Shown: positions 10,023 through 22,200 of the stretch, piece by piece
Layout: each line of letters begins with the position of its first letter
Position numbering within the stretch: the stretch's first letter is position 1
Assembly (NCBI GenBank): GCA_034638255.1
Contig: JAWPGT010000037.1
Coordinates: 1 to 64,000 of the forward strand
Origin: Coprinus comatus
Taxonomy: Eukaryota; Basidiomycota; Agaricomycetes; Agaricales; Agaricaceae
DNA: 64,000 nucleotides
Reading direction: 5' to 3'
Made by a program: the position numbers and the translations under genes
The notes under the pieces: model-generated
The model's database searches: none
Told to the model about the DNA's origin: nothing
What the model saw: only the letters and a program-made list of their open reading frames with translations

Positions 10023-10790
10023 CTAATGACCTGTGTGCAACAACCACTCTCCCCTTCCCGAATTATCATACGGCGTAATGCCTAGGAACTTGTTGTTCCT
10101 ATGCAAGAGATCCACCCGTCTAATTCCTCCTCTTCTTTCCTCATCATACATATTTGTATCTCTGAATTTGGCATATCTCCTCTTATAAGCCTCGTTGGTC
10201 TTCTCTTTATCCCGACCATCAAGTGACCAATACACCTTCTCATCAATGTTTCTTCGGAAGTCATGATACAATGCCTTCAAAACATCTCCAACAGTGATAT
10301 ATTCACTCTTCGAGCTTCTCGAGTATCCTGTAGGTGAAACAACCGTAGTCCATCGGAGGTGTTTGCTCCTAATACACATGTATGAAGTAGGTGGTTGTGT
10401 GGCGGGCTCGTAATAAACACTGGAAGGGATGTTGTTGACTTTGGGATAGATATAGTCTGTGTGTAGGCGTAGGTCGAAGACAATCATCGGATTCGAAGAA
10501 TATTCAAGAACCCAATGCAGTCTCGCCAGTGTATGACTTCGATGATGATATGACGATGATGAGTGCATGTGCTGGTTTGTATAAGATGAAGTAGGAGCGT
10601 AGCATTGATATTGGCTTCTCGGCATATGCGGGATGACAGGTGGTTGTTGTACCGGAAGCGAACTATTAGAGGATGAGGATGGCGAAGGGTTATATGTAGT
10701 AGGAGGTTGTTGTGATATCGTATTGCGGCATGAGTTTGGAGGTGAGAACATCGTCGCGTAGTTCGCAAAGCGTACTTGCTTTCCGGACAT
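10023..10790 (-). CDS. DUF6699-like protein, copy 2
   Basis: A 255-residue frame starting MSGKQVRFANY. Residues about 15-90 are rich in Ser, Pro, Gln and His. The conserved part has YYEPATQPPTSYMCI, a Trp strand (LRWTTVV), ITVGDVLKALYHDFRR, and near the end IRRVDLLHRNNKFLGIT and a terminal Trp. The same landmarks appear in the same order in the copies at 8534, 14760 and 22201, so the four are paralogues. No signal peptide or membrane segment; probably intracellular. No catalytic motif is visible. Confidence 0.78.
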   Translation of the reverse strand: MSGKQVRFANYATMFSPPNSCRNTISQQPPTTYNPSPSSSSNSSLPVQQPPVIPHMPRSQYQCYAPTSSYTNQHMHSSSSYHHRSHTLARLHWVLEYSSNPMIVFDLRLHTDYIYPKVNNIPSSVYYEPATQPPTSYMCIRSKHLRWTTVVSPTGYSRSSKSEYITVGDVLKALYHDFRRNIDEKVYWSLDGRDKEKTNEAYKRRYAKFRDTNMYDEERRGGIRRVDLLHRNNKFLGITPYDNSGRGEWLLHTGH

Positions 10791-13700
10791 TGTTGGACAA
10801 TATCCAAAGTGTGAGGTATGAGTAGGAATAGTCTTTGGAGCGGGTTGGAGTGAGGGGCTTCTTGAACATACACTAAGAATTCGTACCTTTTATGCTCGAA
10901 GGAAGGATTTAGAGCTTGCATTCACACTATGTCATAACTATTATAAGCGTAGTAATTGACTCACTGTGGTGGATGACCGCCATTGAGGAATGGACATATT
11001 AACGCCATAAATATAGTACTACGAACACGGAGTGACCATAGATCGACTGGTACGGAATTTTCGGAACTATACATAGCCTCGGGACTTCAAATGCTGGACT
11101 GCCCGGTGCCAAGTTGGTAACAGTTGACAGAGACATACTGCTGATACTTCCTCTTCGTGCACATCTGGGGGTGCGCAGAATGTGATAGGGGTGATATTCG
11201 TCATCGTGGCTATGTTCTATCCGACAGATGGAAAGGTGGGGAAGAGCTTGAATGCCATTGAACAGCATTTTCTTAATAGCTTTTTCACAAAGTTTGATCC
11301 TGATCTCGTAGCTGGATCTGGTGGCATGTGAGCTGACATGTTGGAGAAATGGTATTGTGGTACTCGATGTGTTCAGACATGTGGAACCAATTGAGCGAAT
11401 TTAGCGTGATACCGACGAGCGCCACACATTACATAGAAGAACAACTTGCAGGAGGTTGAAATGAACATTACCAATTGATAAAGGACGAGTTTCAGAAGTG
11501 ACTGTGTAATTAGTGACAAATCAGTGGGTGGGGAGTTCCACATCTACTTACTATATTATTATTACTATGACTAAGCGCGATCAACATGATATGTCAGACG
11601 GAGGATTTCTAAGATCTGAATCTTATCAATTGACAAAATAAGAAAATCAAAGAATACTCCAAATATCAGTCCAAACTCCAATGTTTCCTCTCGCACGCTC
11701 GCAAAAGCAGTGTTGCACCTATGACTTGGATTCGACAATAAAGTTAGTATTGGTTTCACCATTTCCTTGTGATCGGATTCTTATTTTCATTCTTCCAGGG
11801 TCGTGATTTAAGACAGGCGTTGAATAGCCTCGTGCCCTTATTCATACACTTCGTGATCGCTTTTTGGCCCTCGCACTGCCATAGCGCCTATTCATTGTTA
11901 AAAGAGGAAAGCAAATTCCCACCCTTACCATTCTGTATTGAACTGAATTGTAATGTCCGTCGTGAACATTGAAATAATGACTTTCAACACTCACTCCCTC
12001 TCTTCCACCAGAATCATAGTATGATAATAGAATGATTGAATATCATATCAGAATAATTATTTCAGTACCTGGATGGCAGTGCTAACAACCGTTTGTATTT
12101 ACCTAGCTACCATGCAATCTAGCTCTCTTATATGAGCATTTGCCACTTGCAGACACATAGCCGAAATAATCTCTCCGCAGACTTAGTGACCTTACTAAAG
12201 CAATGACTTACCTGAAATAGTACAAGGCGGGTATCGGGTAAGTGTTATTAACTGCCAGTGTAAAAACCTCAAACCTTAGTGACACTTACTAGCGAGCACA
12301 TCAGACTCTCCTTAGATCAGTGGTGCAATAAACCGTCATGCTAATATCATATGCATTCATATTTACTCGGAAATGAGGCATTGCATACCTGTACTAAAAG
12401 TTCTACGTTTCATTTAATTTTTTCCCCGCAAGGTATTCTCTCGTGAAGTGGTAACGAGGTGGAGAGCGGACTCTTTATGACGCAGTAGCACTCACTGACT
12501 GTGCATGTAAAAACGAAAATATAATTTGGGACCCAGGCAAGAGGCTGGCTTAATCATAACCCCCACTGAGATTTGCATTCGTCTACTAACATGTGTTACA
12601 TCCAAATATTCTTGGACAGGTTGCTAGTCCACCCAAATCGGATACCAGGGAGCTGTTCATAGTATAGGCCAGAGACGACAATCCTTCCGTATTTCTCGAA
12701 ACAAATCAACAGCTTATAAAGACGGGGAATACCGCATGGACAGTTTTTTGTCACCTTTTGTTATTGTCGAACTTAAAAAGAAGCGCCATTGAAGTGTATG
12801 GTCCTTCGGATACGGCCACTAAACGGCTGCTCGCGGCGAGTCACAGGATGTTGAATGAAAGGTAAAAGATGGGGTTCTGGTTCCTTGTAGTGTTGGGAGG
12901 GGGGGAAGACTATGGCTTTAACTCTAAATAGAGACGAGAATATCCAAGGAAAATACCAGAGAGGTCCAAATTTGGTTGGTTAGCTAAGATGTTCTATTAT
13001 AACGTGAGTTCAGATCCATATTCTTACATAGAAGCTTGACCGCAGTTTGAAAGTTTCCCAAAAATGCCAATAAGTTTGGGGTAATGACAACCAGTGCCAG
13101 CCAATCTTGCGCCGTCTGAGATTTCAGAATTCGGAAATCTCCTGGCAGCCCATAAAGTCTGGTTATATTCCTCAAGGGGATCCACTGAGGCAGGTGTTAC
13201 ATGATTCAACTGTCGAGATAAATCTGAAATAAGATGATTGATTAAATTGAAGTATATACTTTGACCAAATTTTGACAGCGTAGACACCGGCCATCACCGC
13301 ACAATCAGGGATGGATAATCATTACATCATCAACACATCGACCCCAGTGAAAAACACATTTTTTCACTGGGCATCAACAAGGATCACAGTGGGTTAATTA
13401 CAGCTGCTCATTGTCAAGGCCGCCAGAACTTCTCTACAATTATAATTCATCGTTCAACTTGATCCGTAATTTTCACTTTCAAATACTTGACCACCACAAA
13501 TCCACACTTCTCCAGCTCTTGATTTCAAGGTTGATCTGGTATGTACTTACCTTTGGGAAAATTAAGTCCTGATTCGAAATCATTTGCTTTAAAATAGTCT
13601 TATTAAGAGGAAGAAAAACATATCAAAGTGGCTAATAACTTCCCATAATCTGATCAAGTCATCTTGAACTTTACAGAAATACACCCAATTACATCCGATA

Positions 13701-14759
13701 AAAACGCTGCTTTCGGGCTCCGACAGTCCAGTGCAGGTAGCAGATAATGCAGGGATCTCTTTCTCTCCACGGGTTCTATATTCGACTCAGAAAGATGCAC
13801 CGGATGTTATCAGATTCCGAAAAATCCTGTTGTGGTCGGTTGCCGTAGCCTGTACGTTCATGGGTTTCCATGGATACATCCTGATTCCTAGCCAGCGGAT
13901 TTCTTCATGATTCTTAGTGCATCATAACCACTTCTTTTGGAACAAGACGAGAAACATTCTTTTCTTCTCTCCGACTTCATTGGAGGCAAGTATGATCACG
14001 AATGCTTAAATTTAGCGTGGGATACTTGGATAGGGTCCACCACCTGCGCTGCAAGGTCACCATTGAGAGAAGTGAAATCTGAGCGAAATATTGCACAGTA
14101 ATGTGGAAATGCACGAATAATATACGCCTTTTCCTGTATAAATGAGCACTTATAATTGCTAGTTAGTACTTACTAGCCAGTTGGATCCTTTCTTGTAGGA
14201 GTCTAATCTAATCTAATAATATCAGGGTCGGTAATCAGAGTTTCCGGTTATCAGCGCTGTTGAGGTTAACGATAGCCATGAGATCATGAATAGTTCTTTT
14301 TAGAAGCTCACTCGGGGAGAATGGAGGCCGAGGTTGGGCCGAGGTGCACTACGCCTGCGCGCACTCAAGCGTGATAAAAACTTAGACGCTGCTAGAACCT
14401 ATTCTCGACAGTAGTGGCAGTATCTTGGTCACTTCAATACTATTGTACTATCACTTTAAGCATATATTTTGAAGCAGAAACTGAAATGAAACTTGACCTC
14501 GATTCAATAATAAATATACAATGAACTATGGTTGTTCAAATATTCTCAAACCTTCCTGAGCCTCCAGGATTCTTGTGGAAACTTCATTCCCCCAGGCGGC
14601 CCACGAGACTGCGCTTCCGCAGTCTAGTCGAACTGACTCAAGGTTGCGCTTCGGGTAAAGCCGAAGTCGACACATCAATCGCGAGTCATTTTGGCTAGTG
14701 TTTGGTGATTAAATACTTCACTTACAGTGGCTGAAAGGACCTCCCAACCTACCACAATC
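10791..14759. other. Gene-poor stretch
   Basis: Nearly 4 kb without a frame I can support. Only short frames without recognisable motifs are present on either strand, many with non-ATG starts. Base composition is AT-rich in patches. No repeats or transposon termini could be delimited by eye; old, mutated insertions are possible. Confidence 0.5.
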
Positions 14760-15329
14760 ATGTCCTTCATACCACCAACACCGCAGCTCAACCGTCATGA
14801 ATGTGTACCTCTACCGAGGCTGTATGGTCACCCTGTTTCCCTACATCCTCTTTTGCAACGTCTGGTGAACGGAGCTGGCATCGCTTGGACCATTTCCGAG
14901 TCACCATCCATGGCCCGTATTGGTATGCTTAATTGCCACAATAATGCGTGGGACGCACCAGCCACCACTCCCCCTATCAATACTCTTAGCATTTGGTGCT
15001 ATTCAATGGATAGACCTATCCTTGTTCGGCCCCGGAAGCCAGATGTACACTACCAGAACCGGTATCATACATCCGTTCACCAAGAATATGTGTCAGTCAA
15101 AGACGTTATCTCTGCTGTCTACAATACAATTAGGCACTCTACACAAATGTCAGTGATGCCTTACCACCCTATGATCTATTCTCCCTCCACCCCGCCTCTA
15201 TCCGTTCCTGCAATGTCCGAGCCGCAGACACGAGACCTCATATTCCGATTCATGAACGGGAGAGTTACTTGGGATGGACTCTCTAGGGACCCCAGGGACC
15301 CTGAGCTCTGGGTCCTCCATATTCGATGA
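14760..15329 (+). CDS. DUF6699-like protein, copy 3 (short, opposite strand)
   Basis: A 189-residue frame starting MSFIPPTPQ at the first ATG; the frame is open 11 codons further upstream but only from a GTG. It has DAPATTPPINTLSIW, equivalent to the PATxPP landmark of the other copies, and EYVSVKDVISAVYNTIR, equivalent to ITVGDVLKALYHDFR. The end (RVTWDGLSRDP, then WVLHI) is like FLGIT...EWLL. The basic RRVD(L/F)L box is changed to LIFRFMNGRVTW and the acidic helix region is shortened, so it is the most divergent copy. It is on the plus strand, unlike the other three. Confidence 0.65.
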   Translation: MSFIPPTPQLNRHECVPLPRLYGHPVSLHPLLQRLVNGAGIAWTISESPSMARIGMLNCHNNAWDAPATTPPINTLSIWCYSMDRPILVRPRKPDVHYQNRYHTSVHQEYVSVKDVISAVYNTIRHSTQMSVMPYHPMIYSPSTPPLSVPAMSEPQTRDLIFRFMNGRVTWDGLSRDPRDPELWVLHIR

Positions 15330-16018
15330 GCATCCCCACACCCCCACACACTCCATATATCTGAAGCAAAAATCCAAACCCACTATTATTTATGAGAAGG
15401 CATCCTTTTCGTAGCCGCTGCTAGTCAGCTTCGTCCTCACAGGGATGCATATCCAGGGTGACAACGTGCTACGACTTATTTATGTCTTTATGTCAGAAAG
15501 ACACTGTGCGGATACCCCCTGCGAAACCCATTGTTCCATTCCAATTTATCCAACTCATCACTTCCTCAATGTTCATCCTCGATTCACTTATGAAGGGGAT
15601 GGAGGGTTATGAGAAGGGTCGTGGGCAAAGCGTTGGGACTATTCCCCATTGCCTCACCATCGCATTTATCGATTTGATCGTGTGGACGGTCATTAACTAT
15701 ATTTATGCGATACTGTGTAACATGATGTGTAGCTACTGTAGTATTTATATATGAAATTAGCGCCAATTTATACAGAACTAGTATCCTACTTACTACTTCT
15801 GAATAACACTTCTTTTTCTCAACTTATAGATTTGCTTTGGTGCTATTTTAAGGAAATCACCCATGAGATCTTGAGGCCGTATTCGCTTCAAAGATAAATA
15901 AATATAGTATTTCGTGGATAACAAATCCTATGATACAGGTTGTGTGTACTTGAACAGTCAGTTGCCCCTCTGAGGGAGATTAATAGTAAATTCTATAAAT
16001 ACCATTCCATGAGTAATC
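15330..16018. other. Intergenic region
   Basis: Between the plus-strand DUF6699-like gene and the minus-strand membrane protein gene, so the two genes converge here. No supported gene. A hydrophobic frame at 15458-15754 has only a GTG start and no family resemblance. Confidence 0.5.
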
Positions 16019-17322
16019 CTAACGCAAAGTACGCATCGATGCAGATGATGAACCTGGTGACTTTGTGTCTTTCAATTCAAGTGCCGGCCTTGTATCAAGT
16101 GAGATACTATGTGCAGAAGAGACCTCCCAATCCAAATTCCCGTTATTTGCTGCAGTGACGGTATCTCTTGACCATGCTCTATGTTCGGCCATTCTTAGTA
16201 CAATAAGCAAACGGGTAATAGCCTACAGAAAACACATTAGGATTATCACAAAACTCTTAGCCTGAAGTAGACACTCACCATGATATGTGAATAAGGTTGT
16301 AAGAATACTTCTTGACTCCAATGATTCTGTGCCCTGGTAGCGATATAAACGATTGCCCAAAGGGTAAAGAATCCACCACTCTCGACAAGAATTGTAAATT
16401 TAGAAGTATAGAAAGATGCTTGAAGTCTTCCCATTGCAATTTCTAATTTCTTTCGCATCGTCACCAATCGTACAATGATTATACCAGAGATGGTAATGTT
16501 GAAAGCGACACAAAGCGCATAGTAAATGATTCCGTGGGTCATTGATCGGCTTTCCCATAGTGTGTCGTTTACTTTGGTTTCGGATATTAGGAGGGGAATA
16601 GACATAGCTATCATTACAGGGTCAGAAATAACGTGAAAAGAGAAGCACTGTTGTAACATACAAAAGTGGGCAAGATAAATAGGAAGCGGTATCAAGAGTA
16701 ACCACCATTTGTAATTCCAAACAACGATTACACGGTAGAGCTTTTTTCGTTGTCAGATTCATTATCAGAATACAAAAATAATGAACCTTTCACTCACCAT
16801 GAGAAGATCTCCGACCCAAGGGAGTAGAGAATTACTGTCAGACGCACAAATGAGTCAGTTTGACTCTTACTCAGATATAATATAACCAAGAGTGGAGAAT
16901 TCCTTCTCACCAGATTTGACTCATCATATTCATAGAGGAGAAGCATGGCTCTTGAATACCTCACTTGGTAGCCATCCAGCAGGACTGGTCATATCAGCGC
17001 TACCATCGAACCTTGATGTCACATATGTATATTCCGCATATTTGATCTTGCCGCCGATAGAGAGAGTGGCTATTGTGAAGAGGATTGCTGAATAAACGAC
17101 AATCACCCAGAAAACCCCATTTCTCTTTGGTCGAGTGCAAAGGACTCTCAAGAGTTGGATATAGAGCATAAGAACAGCGCCTGAACGATCAATATAATCA
17201 TTTAGATAACTAAACTTTTGAAAGAGCAGACAATCACAACACATACCATATGCAAGGACTGCAACAATAACTCCATCGAACGCTGCCGTCTCCACCATCA
17301 CATTAACCGATTCAGAGTCCAT
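16019..17322 (-). CDS. Multi-pass fungal membrane protein (seven-helix, receptor-like)
   Basis: Exon 1 is 17247-17322 (MDSESVNVMVETAAFDGVIV...). A 66-nt intron (17181-17246) follows, and exon 2 runs from 17180 to about 16972. A short exon ending 16798 encodes SLLPWVGDLLM; exon 16279-16740 continues LYRVIVVWNYKWWLLLIPLP and several further helices; the last exon 16019-16222 encodes ITRLLIVLRMAEHRAWS and a Ser/Thr-rich cytosolic tail. The introns at 16741-16797 and 16223-16278 have GTGAGT donors. About seven hydrophobic helices are visible. This fits a family of fungal multi-pass membrane proteins that resemble 7TM receptors but have no known ligand. The join between exon 2 and the SLLPWVGD exon could not be put in frame with the available GT donors, so there is an unusual splice site or a lesion at about 16835-16980. 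Confidence 0.65.
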
Positions 17323-18249
17323 TGCTAATAGTGATAAAACCCTCTAACGAAATATTTTACTACCTCCACAACGCTCAAGAATCAATGCCAGTGGCCGTAG
17401 TTTAGTTAATGAGTCGTTAGCGGAGGAGGGAGGAGGACAGTAGGAACGCGGGAAAATTTGATGGACCCGAAACCGTAATATATTCAGTTACCAGGTTCTC
17501 TTCGCATAAGTATAGAGAGCGTACACGGGTGTTTATCACCCTGACAGATTGTCAAATATGTACATCAATCCCATTTCGCATCTTCGGTCTAGGTCACGGT
17601 TTTCAGTTCTATTGATAACTTTTCTTACAAACTTCCCATGTGACCTCCGTTAACTCGGACCCAATTATCCCGATTGAATCACTACTGTTCTGGTCAATAC
17701 AACGAAGGTGATGCTATAGGATACTACTTACATTGAGCATTGAGTTCGCTTGAGAAAGGTTTGAGACGCGGTCTCGATAGAGAGCTATTATCATTACATC
17801 AACTCTAATAAAAACAGTGTGAGTTCTCAGATTAAAATCATACATCTTGCACCCATCCAACGATGGCAACTATGGAGGAAAACAATGAGTCTAACGTGTA
17901 ACTGATATCATTATCTAAATTAGAAGTGCTGAAACATGAAAGCAGAAGGCCTGAATGAACTAAACTTGAATAGGAAGAATACTGACTAGTATGAATCATT
18001 ACATCTTATTATACCTTTGTCCTTCTCATCTATCAAGCATGTGTCGGTGTTAGGAATGATGTTGATGCTCCAATTGTGTGGCCTTAAAGATATTACCCAT
18101 TGATAGACTTTGACTCAAATTCTTTGTTCTTCTTTTCCTTGAGTCCACTGTTTATCCGAAAAAGCACACATTAATGATTAAATCAAAATGAAAGTGGTTG
18201 ATTAATTGATGGGTTATTAAATACGAGGAAATACTAAATTTTTAATCCT
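17323..18249. other. Intergenic region
   Basis: Upstream of the membrane protein gene and downstream of the FAD oxidase gene. AT-rich; no supported coding frame. Confidence 0.5.
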
Positions 18250-20235
18250 TCAGAATCTCCATCCTCCAGCGAGCCCCATGACATTTGTGGGATCATGAAG
18301 CTTTTTCAGGGCTTGCAATCTAGGCAAATTAAGTCCATAAATCCTTTCAAGAGGAGTGGTGAAAGTAGCATAATTTCCGTATAATGGAGCATCGTCGATG
18401 TCTTCACCCTCTTCTTTAGCGACGGCACCAAGACGAGCAGCACTTTGACGAATAGCATCGTGGAAAGTACCATCATTTGCTTCAAGTACCCAAGAATAAT
18501 AGATGTTGAAAGGAGAGTAACTTGTTGAGCGGGTGTAAGGATATGCAGAGTTATCGCCATGTTCAAGGAAGTTTGGAAGAAATGGTTCCGCGTCATAGGA
18601 GATGAATGATCCACTGTTGAGTTCCAGAAGATTGCTGAGGTGACTACCCCAGTACTAAATCGCACACATAAGCATATGCATCAATAAAATAATAAATTTT
18701 GACGATTACTCACAGCAGACTCGTTCTGTACTGCTTTAAGCAAGTTTGGTGTATATGTAGTAACAGAGACAGTATGGAACATCGTCCTGTTAACTTCCAG
18801 TTGAGTATTTAAAAAAAAGTATGTAAGTTCTGAACATACCGTCCCCCAGCAACTAAGTCAGCAGGGCTGGCCTTGACAAGAGAAAGAAAGTCACGAGTCT
18901 TGACGTCTTTGGTAAAGTGAGGAGTATCCATGAACTTGTCGAAGATTCCTGCTGGTGGGGTAGGACCATCATAGAACATCAGTAATGAGATACCGGGCTA
19001 GCAAAAAACTGTAAGCTACATATCCAATGATAGAGAGCGGAACTTGCTTACCGCGCCAAGCAAGAAGTTGTAGGTTGTAATGATACTAGCTTTGGGATCA
19101 GTAACAGTCGCAGAGAACTCGGCCGTAGCTTCATTGATAGCCTCAATATGATTGGAAGTAAAGGTCATCAAACCACCCTATTCGATTGTAGTTAGGAAAT
19201 GACTTTTGTGAGATACTGGACTAACAACTCACCCAAACCTGTGTCAGCGGGAAGGTTTTGAGAGTAAATCTCGTAACAATACCCTGGATTGAATGTGAGA
19301 AAATAATTTCAGGAATTTAGCCAGAATATCTACTGACAAAGTTATTGAAACCACCCTGAAAGTTTCGATTAGTTTTATTTCATGTCGGACTATAAACTGC
19401 ATACCCTTAGGCCGAAGAATAGATCTGGTTGTGTAGCTTCTGTAACCTTGATGATGGTTCCATCCGGCTTGACAAGCTCGAAAGCAGCAACCGTATCAAC
19501 AGTCAAACCATACTGATTGGTCAACCAAGAATATCCTATAGAAACACGTTAACAATGATACCAAATATCTAAATCTGAGAAAACAATCGACTTGCCTCCA
19601 CCAAGAGTGAATCCAGCCACACCAACTCCACTAACACGCCCACCAACAACATTAACATTGTGTGGGGCAAGTGCTGCATAAACATCGTCCCAAATAAGAC
19701 CAGAACCAAAAGTAACAGTTTTCTCGTCCTCAAGATAGTTAACTTCATTGAATCGAGTCATAGTAATTTGAACGCCATCAGTAGAGGAAAATCCGGGATT
19801 ATGAGTATGTCCTCCTCCTTTAACAGCAAATGAAGCGCGTCTTTCACCAATAATTTGAAGCTATCGCAGGCTTAGAAATTAACACTGAACAAAGGCAATG
19901 AAGAGAATAAGCATACAGCTTTGGCTACATCTTGAGCCGTTCCGGGCTCGAAAACGCAATTGGACCGTTCTTCACTCGAACTTGCCCAATGCTTAATTCC
20001 TTGGTGATATCGAAAATGACCTATACGGAATTGTTGAACATTTTACACGACTAACTCCTTTTGACGAAATTAACATACCAGCGTAGTACACATCGCTAGC
20101 GTCAGAGACCGCGTTCGCGATAGCAATGCAAGTAGGATCTCGAAGGCCTCTACTAGTTTGAGTACGCTTGGTCTCAAGACGAGCAAAGGCGAGTCCTGCA
20201 AGAACAAGTACAGTGAAAGAACTTGTCAATCGCAT
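18250..20235 (-). CDS. Secreted FAD-linked oxidase (VAO/berberine-bridge-like)
   Basis: N-terminal signal peptide (MRLTSSFTVLVLAGLAFA). First exons: 20079-20235, 19917-20020, 19596-19860, 19405-19535 and a micro-exon 19338-19355, then further exons down to the stop at 18250-18252. The FAD domain is clear: SNCVFEPGTAQDVAKA, the pyrophosphate loop FAVKGGGHTHNPGFSST (its His is the usual site of 8-alpha flavin linkage), GGRVSGVGVAGFTLGGGYSW, LTVDTVAAFELVKPDG and GGFNNFGIVTRFTLKTFP. The C-terminus ends LHDPTNVMGLAGGWRF, as in fungal 6-hydroxynicotine-oxidase-like enzymes. Such enzymes oxidise alcohols, amines or sugars with O2, often in secondary metabolism; the substrate here is unknown. About 480 residues, normal for the family. 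TATAAAAG lies about 80 bp upstream (20310-20318). All exons I traced are in frame. Confidence 0.88.
19338..19355 (-). other. 18-nt micro-exon of the FAD oxidase gene
   Basis: Flanked by introns 19356-19404 (49 nt) and 19284-19337 (54 nt, donor GTCAGT). It encodes GGFNNF, which is needed to complete the conserved GGFNNFGIVTRF motif. Confidence 0.75.
19536..19595 (-). other. Probable GC-AG intron in the FAD oxidase gene
   Basis: Donor AG|GCAAGT, acceptor CTATAG, 60 nt. Splicing joins GGTGGAG to GATATTC and gives the conserved FTLGGGYSWLTNQYG. No GT donor at this point keeps the frame. Confidence 0.75.
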
Positions 20236-22200
20236 TTCACCAACAGTGGGTAGTAAGGAATGTAAACGGGTCGAACAGGATTGAACATGATGGTCAAGAA
20301 AAGCCGCTGCTTTTATAACAGGAAAAAATGACAGAAAAAGCGAGCTAATCCTTCTTGAGTTATTTTTTTCCAGGGATGACGGTGTTTATTACGAATATCG
20401 GATGTTGGTGTGTTTTGTCCCAGGTTCGTTCCCGACTCCTCCAGAGCCGAGGGTTGATTAATAATTAACGGAGATAATGTAGGTGAGTAACGTACATAAA
20501 GTGACAGAGAAGTTGAGCTGAAATCGAGCGCCCAATCACAAGACTGACAAGCAACTTTGCAGAGTACAGATAACCAAGAGAATTGGTATTTGTACGGGAG
20601 AACGCATTTGATACATATGCATACATATCTTCTCTTGTCTTGTCTTACCCACAGAGCATTGCTGTCCAAATACGATCAAGTCCAGGGCACCCCAAATAGA
20701 AGCTTGTCCTTAAACATGAATGGTTTTGTGTACGCTTTTGTTCAAAAGTCGAACTTGATAGGGTACATCAATACCAAGGAAAGACCGGAAGAAAGAGAGA
20801 ATATAATTTTGATTCTTCGGTTGATCACCAAGTGACCAACCACGCTTGGAAATTCCCACGATTTATGACATTTTAATGAATTTAATGATGCGTCGAGAAA
20901 CCACAACACTGCGTCGATGTAAGTTCTTTATGAAGACAAGAGAATTGCGATTTGAAATGAGTATATATACTATATACTGAAAACTGAAAAGATTCTCCTC
21001 TATCTTTCTTTCATAAAGAATGTAAATACACCAGAAATATTCCCACAAGAAGATTGATTCAAGTGGAGTGAGTCCAAGTTTTGGAGCAAGTTCTATCCGA
21101 AAATAAATAAAACAGGGCAGATCAAATGTACAAGTAAGGAAAGTGGAGATAATATACTGTAGGCGGTTGAAAAGTTGAGCTCTCTCTCTCTCACTCAGGC
21201 TAGTGTGTTACTCCCGATAGTGTCGGCCCTCGGGTTCCGTTAATCATTATTTCAAAAAAGAAAAGAAAAAAACTCGAAAAAAACAATCCACTCAAGGCTG
21301 AAACGTTGACTTATGAATCCATATGACGAATCGGCCCGGCATATAGCTTACGTGCTCTTACGTGTTGACCTGTAGTTGAACTTTTTTTGAAACATTGTTC
21401 AATTGATTTATAAATAGACATGGCGTTTAAAATTTACGGCATTGTGATTTTTGATAGGGGGGGATATAGTTGCTTCTCTATGTTTGACACAAGAAAAAAA
21501 AAACTCCACATCCACGACATGAGAATTAGTCGTGTGACTGCATCTGATATTTGTCCTAGATCCTGTCAGTATACCTAACAGAAGCACCATGAAAATTGAG
21601 GACGTTTAACACACACCATGATAGTGCTACGTGATGTACATATATATAAGATCGGGATTCAAATTCAAATCGGATTCAAAACTCATATTAACTACATGCT
21701 GATAATAAACGATCAAGCTTACGAAGTTGTGTATCATAGTTATTTTAAGTCAGGAGCATTTAAAAATGTATTCTCACACCACTAAATCCGAGGGGTTATT
21801 TCCATGGACCTTATGCATCATCTATAGATCATGTCTGATATACTATATAGCTCATGAACGTTACTCCACTTTCTAATTCATAATGATATTCGACTTACTC
21901 ACAAAGCCCTTTAGGGGGGTTGGAATTGGTTCATAAGTATAAACGATTGATTGACTTTAGATATTCAATATTGAGATGTACCCGACACAATGGTGTTGAT
22001 TTTCATACGCACACAGAAAGAAGAATAAACACAGTAGATACTAAGTAAATAAGACAATTCAACATTCTACCAAAGAAAAAAAAGTCAATATCGTTAGGCC
22101 TCATAAAAATAACCCAAATAAAAAAGGACTAGAACAAGAAATCAAAAGAAAAAATTCAAGAGAAGACAAAATCCATAAAACCAAAAAAAAAAAAAAGAAT
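20236..22200. other. Gene-poor AT-rich stretch
   Basis: About 2 kb with no supported coding frame. It includes the FAD oxidase promoter at the left, a CT microsatellite at about 21180-21196, several poly-A/T runs and, at 22060-22200, a very A-rich stretch that forms the 3' flank of the DUF6699-like gene. Confidence 0.5.

Noticed and set aside
12984..13287. Overlapping short frames near 13 kb
   Set aside because: Both are short, without motifs, and overlap in two frames; no splice context supports them.
14261..14400. Possible LTR end starting TGTTGAGG at about 14260
   Set aside because: No matching far end, target duplication or coding remnant could be found.
15458..15754. Hydrophobic 98-residue frame downstream of DUF6699-like copy 3
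   Set aside because: Its first codon is GTG, no ATG fits, and there is no family resemblance or codon evidence.
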